From: Brachypodium distachyon
Taxonomy: Eukaryota; Streptophyta; Magnoliopsida; Poales; Poaceae
DNA: 64,000 nt
Direction: 5' to 3'
Assembly (NCBI RefSeq): GCF_000005505.3
Contig: NC_016131.3
Location: forward strand, 43,981,355-44,045,354
The position numbers and the translations under genes are program-made. Below the pieces are notes generated by a model. That model was not told where the DNA came from, searched no databases, and worked only from the letters and a program-made list of their open reading frames with translations. Below, piece after piece: positions 34,536 through 44,977 of the stretch. The stretch's first letter is position 1, and each line of letters opens with the position of its first letter.

Positions 34536-34744
34536 GTAGCGACAATAAAAAGGAAATACATTGTAAAATGCTAAATATAATTCCTGGAAATATAATTTTA
34601 TTTATTGAAAACCGTGATTTGAAATTTGCTATTTGTTGTCATTTGGAAGGATGGCCGTGACATGTCTTTTTCCATTTTTGATGTATTGAATTGTGAAGAA
34701 ATGCAGTTCAGATGGAAGAATACCTGTGATGTCTGCATATGAAG

Positions 34745-34754
34745 CTCCGTCTTG
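34745..34754. repeat. Left target duplication of the retroposon
   Basis: CTCCGTCTTG is identical to 36023-36032. Confidence 0.7.
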
Positions 34755-36022
34755 TACACCTAAAAATTTTCCCCACCCCGTCCCGTGTCGCTCCCGCGAG
34801 CGGCCGCGGGGCGAAACCCTAGCCGCCGCCGCTCGGGCCCCTCTTCACCTCCATCTCGCCGCCGCTGCCGTCGGCCTCCTCTGCCGCGGTGGCGGCGGGC
34901 CCCACTCCCCGAAGGGCAGTGGGGGTTCTCTGCGGCGGAGGCGCCCTCGGGCGGACGGGAGCGCGGAGGTCGGGGCGGCGCCCCCGGGTGGCTTGATGGT
35001 GGCGTCCCCGGCGGCACGGGCTCCGGAAGGAGGAGGCGACGGCGGGATTGGGCGCTGGCGTGCGTGCTGGCCAGGCGCGGCGGCAGAAGCGGGGATCCGG
35101 TGGTGGCCAGAGCTCCGGCCGCGGGGATTCGGCGGTGACCGGCGCGGTGGTCGCGCCGCTTCTGTTGCTGGCCGTCGGTGGCGAGATCGTTGCTGGCGGC
35201 CAGCCTGGTCGGCCTTGATGGCGGACGCCGGGGGTTTCCGGGGAGGCGTCTTTGGCTGCTGATCTGGTGCAGTCGGGGCGTCTGCCTGCCCCGTGCGACG
35301 TGAGGCGTCGGCGTGCGGGCCTTTGGCCGGCGTGGTTGTCGTGGTGGATGCCGGGACGGCGGTTCCGAGAAGTGGCCATGGTTTTCCGAGCAGTGGATCT
35401 AGTGTGCTGGGCGCGGATTTTGCTTTGGCAAGCGATGGCGGAGTAGGAAGTCGAGGTGGCGGCCTCGGAAGGGGGTGAAGGCAGTCTGCTGCGCGGGGCA
35501 TAGTTGGGTTCAAGACGCCGGGGCGGCAGCCCCAGGCAGCGACGGTCCTCGGTTTGTCTGAAGCGTTGGAAACGCCGGGCTCTTGAGGCGCGCCTCACCT
35601 CCTCCTGTGTCAGGGCGGCCCATATCTGCTCTTCCCATAGCGGTTTCGGTTTCTCACCCCGTCGGCGGGCGGCGGTGCGTGCGGTGTGGTGGTGCGGTGC
35701 TCTGTCGATGCTTCTTTCATGCTCCTTGAAGCCTGTCGAGGTCCTATCGCCCCTCCTTGGTGGGTCATGCCGGATCTGGGTTGCTTAGTGGAGAGCGTTG
35801 TGATTTTTGATGTGGCGGGGTTCTTCTTCAGTTGCTCCGTTGGCGGGTTGGCGTGTAGGTGGTGCGTTTGTCTTTCGATTTAGTCTTTCCGTTGATTGTT
35901 AGGGGCTTCGTTCCCTTTGTATCTGGTTTTTTTCCGGTTTTCCCTAATTAACTGGGCGATTCTATTTCTTTTATAATGAAATGCAGGAACTCCCTGCCCC
36001 TTTGAGGTGTCCTAAAAAAAAC
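34755..36022 (+). mobile_element. GC-rich retroposon with A-tail and 10-bp target duplication
   Basis: The element begins GC-rich with CCTAGCCGCCGCCGC, as the 5' ends of some grass LINEs do, and ends ATAATGAAATGCAGGAACTC, CTGCCCCTTTGAGGTGTCCT plus eight A. Direct repeats CTCCGTCTTG flank it at 34745-34754 and 36023-36032. The A-tail and short target duplication show copy-and-paste insertion by target-primed reverse transcription. It carries no RT domain, so it is non-autonomous or derived from a LINE leader. Long frames on both strands reflect composition. It interrupts an exon of the OB-fold gene. Confidence 0.7.
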
Positions 36023-36032
36023 CTCCGTCTTG
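36023..36032. repeat. Right target duplication of the retroposon
   Basis: CTCCGTCTTG lies right after the A-tail. Confidence 0.7.
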
Positions 36033-36284
36033 GCTCACTTCTTTCAAAGTTACATGCACCGGTTGTTTCAAAGTACTGAGTTTTTGGATCGTCTCATTGT
36101 ACATCTTGAGAGCCTCACTTTGTGGATGAATAGAAGGTGGGGGTATATACTCTAGATTGCTTGTTTGCATACTGGAAAAAAATTATATATGATCAAGAGA
36201 GCAGTTGTAAGGAAGTGAAATAGAATTGTATGCTGGAATGAATACCTTGGTTTCGCTCCATGTTTTACAGACTGCTTTTTTTGG

Positions 36285-37971
36285 GGATGCACATTTGCAT
36301 TAACTAGTAGACGAAGCCAAATCGCTCGCCACCAAAGACATTACACCAGCATGGGTACCTTCAACATGCATGAAAGCACCTGGAGGTAAGGACCTGCCAA
36401 TCGAGGCCAGGCCATGGGCCACAGAGTTACAAGTCCTACTACAGGAAATAACTTTGACAGAGATAAAATGCCTAGAAAAGAGTAGCTTAGTTTCTTCAAT
36501 GATCATAGCTGCAACCGACAAGTTGGGAGTAGTAGAGAGCAGAGCTTCTTTCAGCGTTCTAGAATCAGTTTCCAGAATCGCACGATGGATCCCTTTGGAG
36601 ATAGCCAACTCAATTCCCCGGATTGCAGCCACAGCTTCTGCGTGGAATGGGTTCAGCAAACTAGGCAAATTACCAGCCCCGGTCGCCACTACAGTGCCAT
36701 CGCTCTCCCGCAAAATCGCACCCCACCCACTGCTACCGAGATCCTCCAGGAAAGATCCATCACCATCATCCGGTCTTTGCCAAGTACTTGTTTGCTTAAA
36801 GCCCCTCTCATGCTGTTTGGAAGTGACTTGCAGGAACAGGTTACTTTGTTGTTTAATGATGTGAGCAAGATCACCAGCCAGCCTCGGAGGATCTCCATCT
36901 CGGACTTTGTTTCTTTCTAGCCACCAATTCCACATGGTATTTGCCACCAGGGCCTGCAGCTTCTCTTCTAGCCCCAGAATAACATCAAAAACTTCAGCGG
37001 CAGAGTATTTGTTGGCAAGTCTCTGCCTCAGTTCCTCCAGTCCCACTCCTTGCCATATTTTCTTCACATTCTTGCACTTGAACAGCAGGTGCCCAATGTC
37101 CTCATCTTGATTCTTGCAAAAAAGGCAATTGGTCTCCACATCCATCCCCCTTCGTCGAAGATTTCTCCTGACCGCTAAAGTGTTATGAGCGAGTCGCCGG
37201 AGAAAGTGCTTGATCTTGTTCGGCACTGGAATTTTCCATAGTTTGAGCCAATTAATTTCTCCCCCCCTGCGCACTTGAAGGGCCATCCCTGCCCCTGTTA
37301 TTTCTAATCTCCTCGGAGACCACATGGGCATGATATGCAGATTTCACCGAAAATAGTCCTTTCTCATCCAGGTGCCAAGCTATGGAGTCACTAAACGCCG
37401 GATGCACCGGGATCTTCAGAATCATCTCAGCATCCTCCACCCAAAAACTTTGCTTGATTAGGTCGTGATTCCATACACCACTAAAAGGGTCCAGTTGGTC
37501 AGATACCAGCTGCAGCTCGCTGCTACTTCGCAGAGTCATAGGTTTCTTGGTAGAACTACAAGGAAGCCACGGATCTTCCCAGATCTTAATAGAATTCCCA
37601 TCTCCTACATGCCAAATAATCCCCAATTTAAGAGTATCAACACCTTTCAAGATGCTCCTCCACGTATAAGAAATACCCGGTGAAGGCTTGGCCTCCAATA
37701 GGCATGTGTTAGGGAAGTATCGAGCCTTAAGAATTCTGGAGCATAGGGGTCCCGGATTTTGCAGCAGCCTCCACCCCTGTCTAGCGAGCATGCCCATGTT
37801 GAAAGAGTAAATGTCTCTGAATCCGAGCCCTCCTGCTTTCTTTCTTCTGATTAATTTCCTCCAACTCATCCAGTGCATTGAGTTATCTTTATCCTGGTGA
37901 TTCCACCAATAGCGGCCAATCATGGTGGAAATTTGCTCGCAAATGCCCTTGGTGATATCAAAGCAACTCAT
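36285..37971 (-). mobile_element. 5'-truncated LINE (zf-RVT and RNase H end)
   Basis: Two minus-strand frames, 37971-37252 and 37331-36300, overlap in different frames with one shift near 37260-37330. The first holds the end of the RT region (WWNHQDKDNSMHWMSWRKL, GGLGFRDIYSFNMGMLARQG, ILKARYFPN). The second has the reverse-transcriptase zinc-binding domain (KIKHFLRRLAHNTLAVRRNL, then TNCLFCKNQDEDIGHLLFKC) and a C-terminal RNase H-like domain (GWGAILRESDGTVVATGAG, HAEAVAAIRGIELA, LETDSRTLKEAL). An A-run near 36280 after the stop may be the tail. Endonuclease and most of RT are missing, so the copy is dead. It lies in an intron of the OB-fold gene. Confidence 0.85.
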
Positions 37972-38104
37972 CGTATAGGTCGGGATGTATTTTTTACTTT
38001 GGTATGAAGGAATGCAGTCCCATTGTTGTTGATATATAGATGGTTTCCATACTATTTAAAAAATAAGAATGGTACATTACCACACCTTTTCGATGGACGG
38101 TACT

Positions 38105-38325
38105 AAAAGTTTTATTACAGGAGTTCTTGAGCATTGAAGTGGTTAACATACAGACCTTAAGATAACTTCAAGTAAATCACAAAACTGGGAAGACGTTACT
38201 AAAAATATTATTACAGGAGTTGTTGAGCATTGAATTGTCACTAGCTTATTTGGCCGGGTCTTCTGCCTGAAGTGGTAATTACCATACAGATCTTAAGATA
38301 ACTTGAAGTAAATGGCAAAAAATGT
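38105..38325. repeat. Imperfect tandem duplication
   Basis: TTATTACAGGAGTTCTTGAGC with CATACAGACCTTAAGATAAC at 38110-38180 is repeated at about 38210-38320, where the second copy carries about 35 extra bases. Confidence 0.65.
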
Positions 38326-38419
38326 TGAGGTTCTATTCACTCGTATAGATCCATATACATGCATTGGACCAACATGCAACAATACTAATAGGAGGTCTGA
38401 TGGATCACAATTAAAGGTG

Positions 38420-39540
38420 GTCAATTGAAAGATCGGTATGGTCGCCTAGAGGGGGGGTGTTGAATAGGAGACTAACAAATTTTAACTTTTTTTTTCTTGA
38501 AAGATACAAACACTTAATCTTAGGGCTTTCTAGATTCTCTAAAGTAAATGCAACCCTAGAATGAAATGCAATAGCCGAAGCAACAATAGATAGCAATAAT
38601 GTAAAGGGGAAATGATACCACACGTGGAGACGAAGATTTCACCGGAGTTCCACCTATTGGGATCGGTGTACGTCTCCGTTTGGAGGAGTGCTCTACCACA
38701 AAGGTAGAGACGCCACAAAGGCTCACTCTATTCTCCAACTCACCACACCACAAAGGTCTGATGAGCTCTCACAACACCACAAACCCTTCCTTGAGGGCGA
38801 ACGCCGAACCTTTACAAACTTGACCGGGGCAAACTCTACAACTCAATTGGAGGCTCCCAATCCAAGCCCCGGGCTCCTCACACCCCAAGGGAGAGTTTGA
38901 GGTGACCGCTTCCATCTAGAGTTCCCAACAACCCAAGAGAAACGAAATCCACAAAGAAAACAAGAGGAATCAACATTTTGACTTGGTGAAACCCTAGAAC
39001 AAGATCTTCTCCTCCAATCCTCAAAGAATCAAGAGTTATGAGTGGCTAGGAAGGGAGATCTTGAAGATTTAAGCTTGAGGTGTTCTTGAGGTGAGTGGGG
39101 CTGTGCTTGGCTGCTTGCTCGGTCACCTAGCTCGTTGGGGACGAAGGGGTATATAAGTGGGTTCCCAAAAATTGCCGTAGGCCGGAACTTCCGGCCGAAT
39201 ATTCACCGGAAGTTCCGCAAATTCCCCGGGACTAACAGAGAGCACCCGGAGGTTCGAGCGGAAGTTCACCCGGAACTTCCGCCACCTGGAAACCTGTGAT
39301 GCCAGAAACACCCTCAGAAAAAAGTTTTCTTCTCACACCTTTTTGGGTAGGCTTTTTAGTGGGTGCAAATTGGTGTAGATGTGTACGTGAAATTTATTCA
39401 CCCGTTACCTTCCCTTGTGGATCCCCTCTTAATAGTACGGATGTCCTACGACTCAAATCAACCGAAAAAGCCGCTAAACACCACTACGCTTATTTCCTTT
39501 TTGAGGATCCACAATTCATCTTGTGTCCTTTATAAAACCT
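38420..39540. mobile_element. Dispersed retrotransposon-like repeat rich in GGAACTTCCG motifs
   Basis: The text from GATCGGTATGGTCGCCTAGA and GGGGGGGTGTTGAATAG onward resembles a dispersed grass repeat known to me from Triticeae sequence but not firmly classified. Downstream, 39181-39290 holds several CCGGAACTTCCGG-like near-palindromes. It contains no protein frame. Class and boundaries are uncertain. Confidence 0.4.
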
Positions 39541-40726
39541 GAAATGCTTACACAAGATTAGATAACAAAACTCGTTGTCATCACCACCAAAACTATTTAC
39601 GAGAGAAATGCCCTTTCATCAATGCAGTGACCAGTAATTTTCACTCGAGCAACATTATAACTAATTTTCAGTAGAAGGCTGTGCAGCTGTGACTTCTGAT
39701 GTTGCTTCCCTGCATGGTCGATTATGCCCCGCATGTTTTGAAGGAAAAAAAATTCAATAAGGAAAAACTATTATGTACTGCAGTTACATACTTGCAGTGC
39801 CAACAAATTAGAAATGGAGAATTCAATTTTTCCTATATTTGGTTTGAGATATGAGAACATGGATGTACTCATGCTTATGCCTTTTGACATCCTGAAGTCG
39901 CTCTGTTCCATCTGTAAGCTGCACCTCATTTTCACTGCACCATGTAAACAATTGGTTAATTTATCAAGCAAACTGTCACAGACTATGACTAAATATGATG
40001 TGATGTGGTTCTATGATTGATGTAGTAAACAAAAAAGAATGGGTTGCGATATAAGTACCTGCAGTAAGAAAGTATCATGACTGACGTGCTTCGGAAGTTT
40101 GCAACTTCAGATATATCCAAGTCAACATATATTTTAGTTGCAGATGTTGAACATGCCGTTAGATTACCTAAAAATTCCGATGTAGTAACCCCAGCGAAAA
40201 TCCCAACTACGATGCCTTCTTGTGATTTTGTAAGCACCGCTTCTTCATCAAATGTTTCACAGAAAAAATATTTGTTAACACCAGTGTCCAGGTCCAATAG
40301 AAATTGAAGGCATATCCAGTTTGGAGTTCACGCTCTAATGGATGAGCTTCATGTTGTTCGATAATTTGGAGACCGCATTTTGATATACGAGCATGTCAGG
40401 AGGAGATAAAAATAAGTAAAGCAACAGTCTTACAGACAGAATATTAGATGTATGAATGCATAGAACACATTCTGGCAAGTACAAAATTGTCAATTGTACT
40501 ACTACTACTACTTCGGGCTGGAGTAGCAGCCGTGGAATACCATGCTTGAAATATGAGACCTATGGGATCAACAGTAGTAAGAGAAACATACTCTAGGTTT
40601 CGGATTCTGACTATCCTCAGCTTACGTGATGATGTCTGGCTTGCATAATCAAATGGTCCCACATGGTTAATGACACCTATCACATCTGGAGAAAGAAATA
40701 TAGATACAAAATTATTTGATGTGTTA

Positions 40727-40814
40727 AGAGTACTCATGTGGTAATATTATAGTGGCCAGCTAAAAAAGGAAGAGTACTCATGTGGTAATATTATAGTGGC
40801 CAGCTAAAAAAGGA
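40727..40814. repeat. Two identical 44-bp tandem repeats
   Basis: AGAGTACTCATGTGGTAATA...AAAAAAGGA occurs at 40727-40770 and again at 40771-40814. It lies in an intron of the OB-fold-like gene. Confidence 0.85.
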
Positions 40815-41121
40815 AAGAGAGGCAAGTGTTACCTTGTAGAGGTTTGCCGTTGACGCACTGAACGTTCTTATGTAGATGTTCTTGCTCTATTCCTAAGCTG
40901 TGCACGCCGGCGCCGAGAATTGGAAGAATCAGACCGATTTGTTTCAGGGGTGACAATAGGCTGTGACTGACGGCAGGGCCGAGCGCGTCCGCGTCTGCAT
41001 GTGACTGGATCCCTCGAAGCATTCTCAGCAAATCATACACACGCAAAAGCAAACAATTTTCTTTTTGTTTGTAGATTACCTTCAAAAGGACGCAACTACA
41101 GGTGAACACGTTGAAGAACAT

Positions 41122-42318
41122 AATCGACAGGAGCTAATAATGCATATGCTCATCCAATATAATCAGATGGTACAACAGTAACCGTAGCAAAAGTAACAAC
41201 AAAATTAGAGGTGAGAGCCATGTGTACCGATGCAAGCAGGTTGTGATGGACGGTGTGCGGCATGTACTGATGACAGCCTCCTCCTCACAGCTAGCAACAC
41301 CGAGAAATGAAGCAAACCCTGGGTCAGCAAAACATCAAACAGGTTGTAGGGATATGTCAATATCAGAGATTGAGAAACATGAGCTTGAGAAGCAAGAACC
41401 TGGGTTTTTTTTATTAGAAAAAAGGGAAACCAAAGAGCAGGAGAGGTCGCCTACTTGGGCGAAGGCCGGTGCCAGAGAGTGCGACTCGAGAAGGTGGCAT
41501 GGAGAGGGATTTAAGCGGCAAAGAAGGTGAGCAATCAGGTTGATTAATGGCTGGATAAGTGGGACGGTTTTTGAAGAATTAGTGGCTGCATTTGTGCTCG
41601 GTAAAAATTGGTCGCGGCGGCAGCAAGGAACAGACGCTCGGGAGGGCAGGCAGCGAGTTGATTGCAGGCAGGGAGCTCGCGGGGGGGTGGGGCAGGAGAC
41701 GGGGGGACCCAACCAGGAATGGGGGCGCGGCTGGGAGGGCAGCGGCACGAGTCCATCGCAGGGGAAGGCGCAGGGGCAGGGGAGGGCAGCAGCGGGAGCC
41801 CATCGCAGGGGAAGGCGCAGGAGCAGGGGAGCGGCGCATGGGAGGCGAAGCAGTAGCGGGAATCGGGATTTCGATTCTTCCCGCAGGTGGGTGTTGTGCG
41901 TGGCATGGGCCTGGGCCTGAACCGGATGCGGTTGGCTGGGCCACGAGAACTGGAGCCTATGAGCATGAGCGGAAACGTGGCAACTTGCTGAATGATCTCG
42001 CTCAAAAAAAAAACTTGCTGAATGATGACGTGGATAGGCTACATGTCAAGCTTGCTAAATTAACTACACTTAGTGGGTTTCAACTTTATAAAGTTTGTAG
42101 ATATGTAGGTTTGACAAGTACTCCTTCCAATCCTAAATTCCTTGTCATGGTTTTAGTACAAATAGTCATCTGTCTCCTTCATCAAACTCAGCCTACTCTG
42201 CTAGCTGGCCGCTGCTGGTCTCCTCTCTGTTGCCACCTTCTCTAGAAGCTTTGGGACATACAAATTTTTACTTTGAACCAAAGAGTCCACATAGAAAAAT
42301 AAAATCTATGGATTAAAA
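41122..42318. other. Upstream side of the OB-fold gene; GC-rich low-complexity block
   Basis: 41540-41960 is G-rich on the plus strand with repeated AGGGGAAGGCGCAGG and CATCGCAGGGGA words. Frames there are low in complexity. A left half of a Stowaway-like MITE lies at 42118-42160. The 5' end of the OB-fold gene may lie here but was not identified. Confidence 0.4.
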
Positions 42319-42395
42319 TCTATACCAATATATTAAATTGGAGTTGGTGGTGACGATACGTCCGTCGCCGTACGTCCTCCACTCTTGTCCATCGG
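42319..42395 (+). mobile_element. Possible Helitron 5' end (same family as 470)
   Basis: A|TCTATACCAATATATTAAAT, then GGTGGTGACGATACG and CGCCGTACGTCC, repeat the order seen at 470. No matching 3' end was found downstream. Confidence 0.3.
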
Positions 42396-43896
42396 TACGC
42401 CAAACTCTTCGTGATTCGATCTAACTCCTCTCCTCGCCAAAACTCTTCCCTATCCCTATCCCGATCCAACTCCTCACCTCCTCCTCAGCACAGGCCTCCC
42501 TCCTTGCACCCGATCCGCCTCCTCGCCGATCTCTCTTCCTCGCACACCCGCCCCTGTCGGATCGCCCGCGCTCCTCCACGCAAGTAACGCGTCACCATTC
42601 TCCCGCCAGGAATGCACCCACCGTCGTCAAGGGCCCCGTCTCCTTCACGCCGCAAATCTCGGCCAAGAACCTCATGTGCGGGCTCCCTGCTGCTCGTGCT
42701 CGACGAAGTCGCACGAGCCACACGCAGCTAGCCTGCCGACATGCTAATAGATTGTTTTGTTGGATGGACGGATTTCACCTCCATTGCTTACCGCATTCTA
42801 ATCCATCTACTGTTGGGGGGAAACAAATCTCTAGCCATCGTGGACACAATCAACATCTCACCGGGGAGATTAGATCTCCAAGGTGAGCTCTAAAAACACG
42901 ACTTCATCTTTCTACACCTTATGTTGCTCACTGCTTATGATGCCCCATAAGCCCATCGTGTGTAAGGCGCTTCATAAAATTCTCAAGGCTGCTTGTGAGG
43001 CCAGGAGTAGCACACTATTGGCTGCCTCTTTATGTATAATACAATTCTCTTCCCTAAAAAAAAATACAATTCTCTCTCAAAAGGATTTTTGATATGTTAT
43101 GTTTGCCTTGTTTAGCAAACTTAAACTATGGTAGAACTGCATTCTTTTTTGCAGCTTTATTAGGTGAACGGGTGCAATGTGTATGTTCATGTTCCTTAAG
43201 AAGGTGATTGGCATGTACGACTGTTAATTTGATGTAACATTACAGTTTGATTTTACATATATGGATTAACTACCTGAAATATGGCAACCAGCCTGAAGCA
43301 AGCTCTATATTCCTCCACTTTGATGATTCAATCAGTCATCTGTACATTGTCTCAATATTAGGTTTGGGGTAGAAGAATAAAAGCATGTTATACTAATCTG
43401 TCATACTTCTGAGTATGGATGAGTTCACCGAATCTTGTTAACTAATTGGTGTTGTTGTTTTTCTATGATTTGATTTTCTTTCCGCAGCAACGCACCGCGT
43501 TCTTGCTAGTCCTAATAAAATTCTACGAAAATCCTTCTTCGATCCAAAGGAGGCTCTTATCTGCCAACACTTTGTCAGACCGTACTGTCGTGTCGAGGTG
43601 TGGATTCCAGCAAACAAAACAAGTCGCGTCCAAATCAATGGCAGCGGCGCATTCGCTCTGTGAAGCAATATTTCGAATGTTCAGATCTATAGTTTCCCTT
43701 TTTGGATTATTTCCACTACATACATGATCCAATCCTAAAGCGTACATACCTGGGAACGGCTCAAATCAAAAACCGCGAAGCGAAAACTGACGCATGCACG
43801 CGCGGGTCATGGGTTCATTCAACTCCTTTGACGCACCGAAGCCACTCCGAGACACCTCCATCACGTCGTCGTCTTTATGTCCCATACGCTCCCGGC
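42396..43896. other. Spacer upstream of EXORDIUM-like gene C
   Basis: A C-rich stretch to about 42720 is followed by AT-rich DNA. Only short frames without motifs were found. Confidence 0.4.
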
Positions 43897-43899
43897 TGC

Positions 43900-43907
43900 T
43901 ATTTAAG
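43900..43907 (+). promoter_or_regulatory. TATA box of EXORDIUM-like gene C
   Basis: TATTTAAG lies about 95 bases before the ATG at 43997. Confidence 0.5.
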
Positions 43908-43996
43908 CAACCTTGAGGCACAACGGATCGAACACAAACTCGCAAGCACACGTCACATCGTCACTCGCAGTTCAACCAGAGCTCGTTGATCTGGCC

Positions 43997-44977
43997 ATGG
44001 ACGAGCGCAAGAGGTCGTCATCGCCATTGCTCTTCCTCGTCCTCCTCTTCGCCGTGCTTCACCTGCCAGGGGCGCCGCGGTGCGCCACGGCGGCGTCCAA
44101 CCCGCGCATGCTGTTCCTGGTGAAGCCGGACCCGATCGTCCTCCGCGACCACGGCGGCGAGCTGCTCACGGGGAACGTCACCGTCAACATCCTCTACTAC
44201 GGCCGCTTCGCCCCCGCGCAGCGTGCCATCGTCGCCGACTTCGTCCGGTCGCTCTCGGCCGCCGACGTCCCCCACCCGCGCGTCGCCAATGTCGCCCCGT
44301 CCGTCGCGTCCTGGTGGCGCGCCACCTCGCTGTACCGCGGCGGCGGCGCGCGCATCCGGCTCGGCCGGCAGCAGCAGCTTATGACCCTCGACGAAAAGCA
44401 ACGATCCCTTTCGCCGGAGAATTTCACGGCGATGGCGAGGCGCGCGGGGCACCACCGGGGCGGGGCCATCACGGCCGTGCTCACCGCGGCCAACGTCCGC
44501 GTGTCCTCCTTCTGCGCGTCGCGGTGCGGCGTCCACGACCACGCCAAGGCAGGCGCGCACGGGAAGACCCGGTTCGCGTTCCTGTGGGCCGGCAACCCGG
44601 CCCAGCAGTGCCCGGGCCAGTGCGCGTGGCCGTTCCACCGGGCGCCCGCCCAGACCGCCGGGGCGCCACCGCTCGTGCCGCCCAACGGCGACGTCGGCGT
44701 GGACGGGCTGGTCATCAGCCTCGCTGCGCTGCTCGCCGGAACGGTGACCAACCCGTACGGCGACGGGTACTACCAGGGAGAGCGTGAGGCGCCGCTGGAG
44801 GCGGCCACGGCGTGCGCCGGCATCTTCGGGAGCGGCGCGTATCCCGGCTACCCCGGAAAGCTGCTCAAGGACCGGGCCACCGGCGCGAGCTACAACGCCG
44901 TCGGGCTGGGCGGGAGGAAGTACCTGCTCCCGGCGCTGTGGGACCCGACGACGTCGCAGTGCAGGACGCTAGGGTAG
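43997..44977 (+). CDS. EXORDIUM-like secreted protein, gene C
   Basis: An intronless gene of 326 residues of the EXORDIUM family (PF04674). The start at 43997 (MDERKRSSSP) gives a basic N-region and hydrophobic core (LLFLVLLFAVLHLPGA), a signal peptide. The upstream frame extension to 43913 lacks this and begins at the predicted transcription start. Signatures: [97 protein letters not shown] and GRKYLLPALWDP. It is more divergent than A and B: Tyr for Trp in the YYGRF motif, Ala for Cys in EAATACAG, a changed block after CAWPF and a different C-terminus (QCRTLG). The ORF is intact. A secreted, growth-related role is inferred from the family only. Confidence 0.93.
   Translation: MDERKRSSSPLLFLVLLFAVLHLPGAPRCATAASNPRMLFLVKPDPIVLRDHGGELLTGNVTVNILYYGRFAPAQRAIVADFVRSLSAADVPHPRVANVAPSVASWWRATSLYRGGGARIRLGRQQQLMTLDEKQRSLSPENFTAMARRAGHHRGGAITAVLTAANVRVSSFCASRCGVHDHAKAGAHGKTRFAFLWAGNPAQQCPGQCAWPFHRAPAQTAGAPPLVPPNGDVGVDGLVISLAALLAGTVTNPYGDGYYQGEREAPLEAATACAGIFGSGAYPGYPGKLLKDRATGASYNAVGLGGRKYLLPALWDPTTSQCRTLG

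Larger units (their letters stand above)
34724..41121 (-). pseudogene. Remains of an RPA-like OB-fold gene, broken by insertions
   Basis: On the minus strand several exon-like blocks with good splice signals line up. One ends at 40833 (AAG|GTAACA donor). The next begins after TTTCTCCAG at about 40690 and reads DVIGVINHVGPFDYASQTSS with RKLRIVRIRNLE. A third, about 40300-40059, reads GIVVGIFAGVTTSEFLGNL then STSATKIYVDLDISEVANFRS and ends at CAG|GTACTT. These are the hallmarks of plant RPA70-like OB-fold domains, in which the STSATKIY...IPEV pattern is conserved. A last exon (36171-36023, continued at 34754-34724) reads EYIPPPSIHPQSEALKMYNE. It is split by a retroposon (34755-36022), and a LINE lies in the preceding intron. 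RPA-like proteins bind single-stranded DNA, but this copy probably makes no normal product. The start and several exons are uncertain. Confidence 0.5.

Noticed and set aside
34693..35598. Long frames in the GC-rich retroposon
   Set aside because: Overlapping frames on both strands with low-complexity Pro/Arg/Gly content and no domain; explained by base composition.
36370..36864. A plus-strand gene at 36.4-36.9 kb
   Set aside because: It is antisense to the RNase H part of the LINE, whose motifs are clear on the minus strand.
44018..44787. Long frames on both strands overlapping gene C
   Set aside because: Out-of-frame readings of an intact EXORDIUM-like gene.
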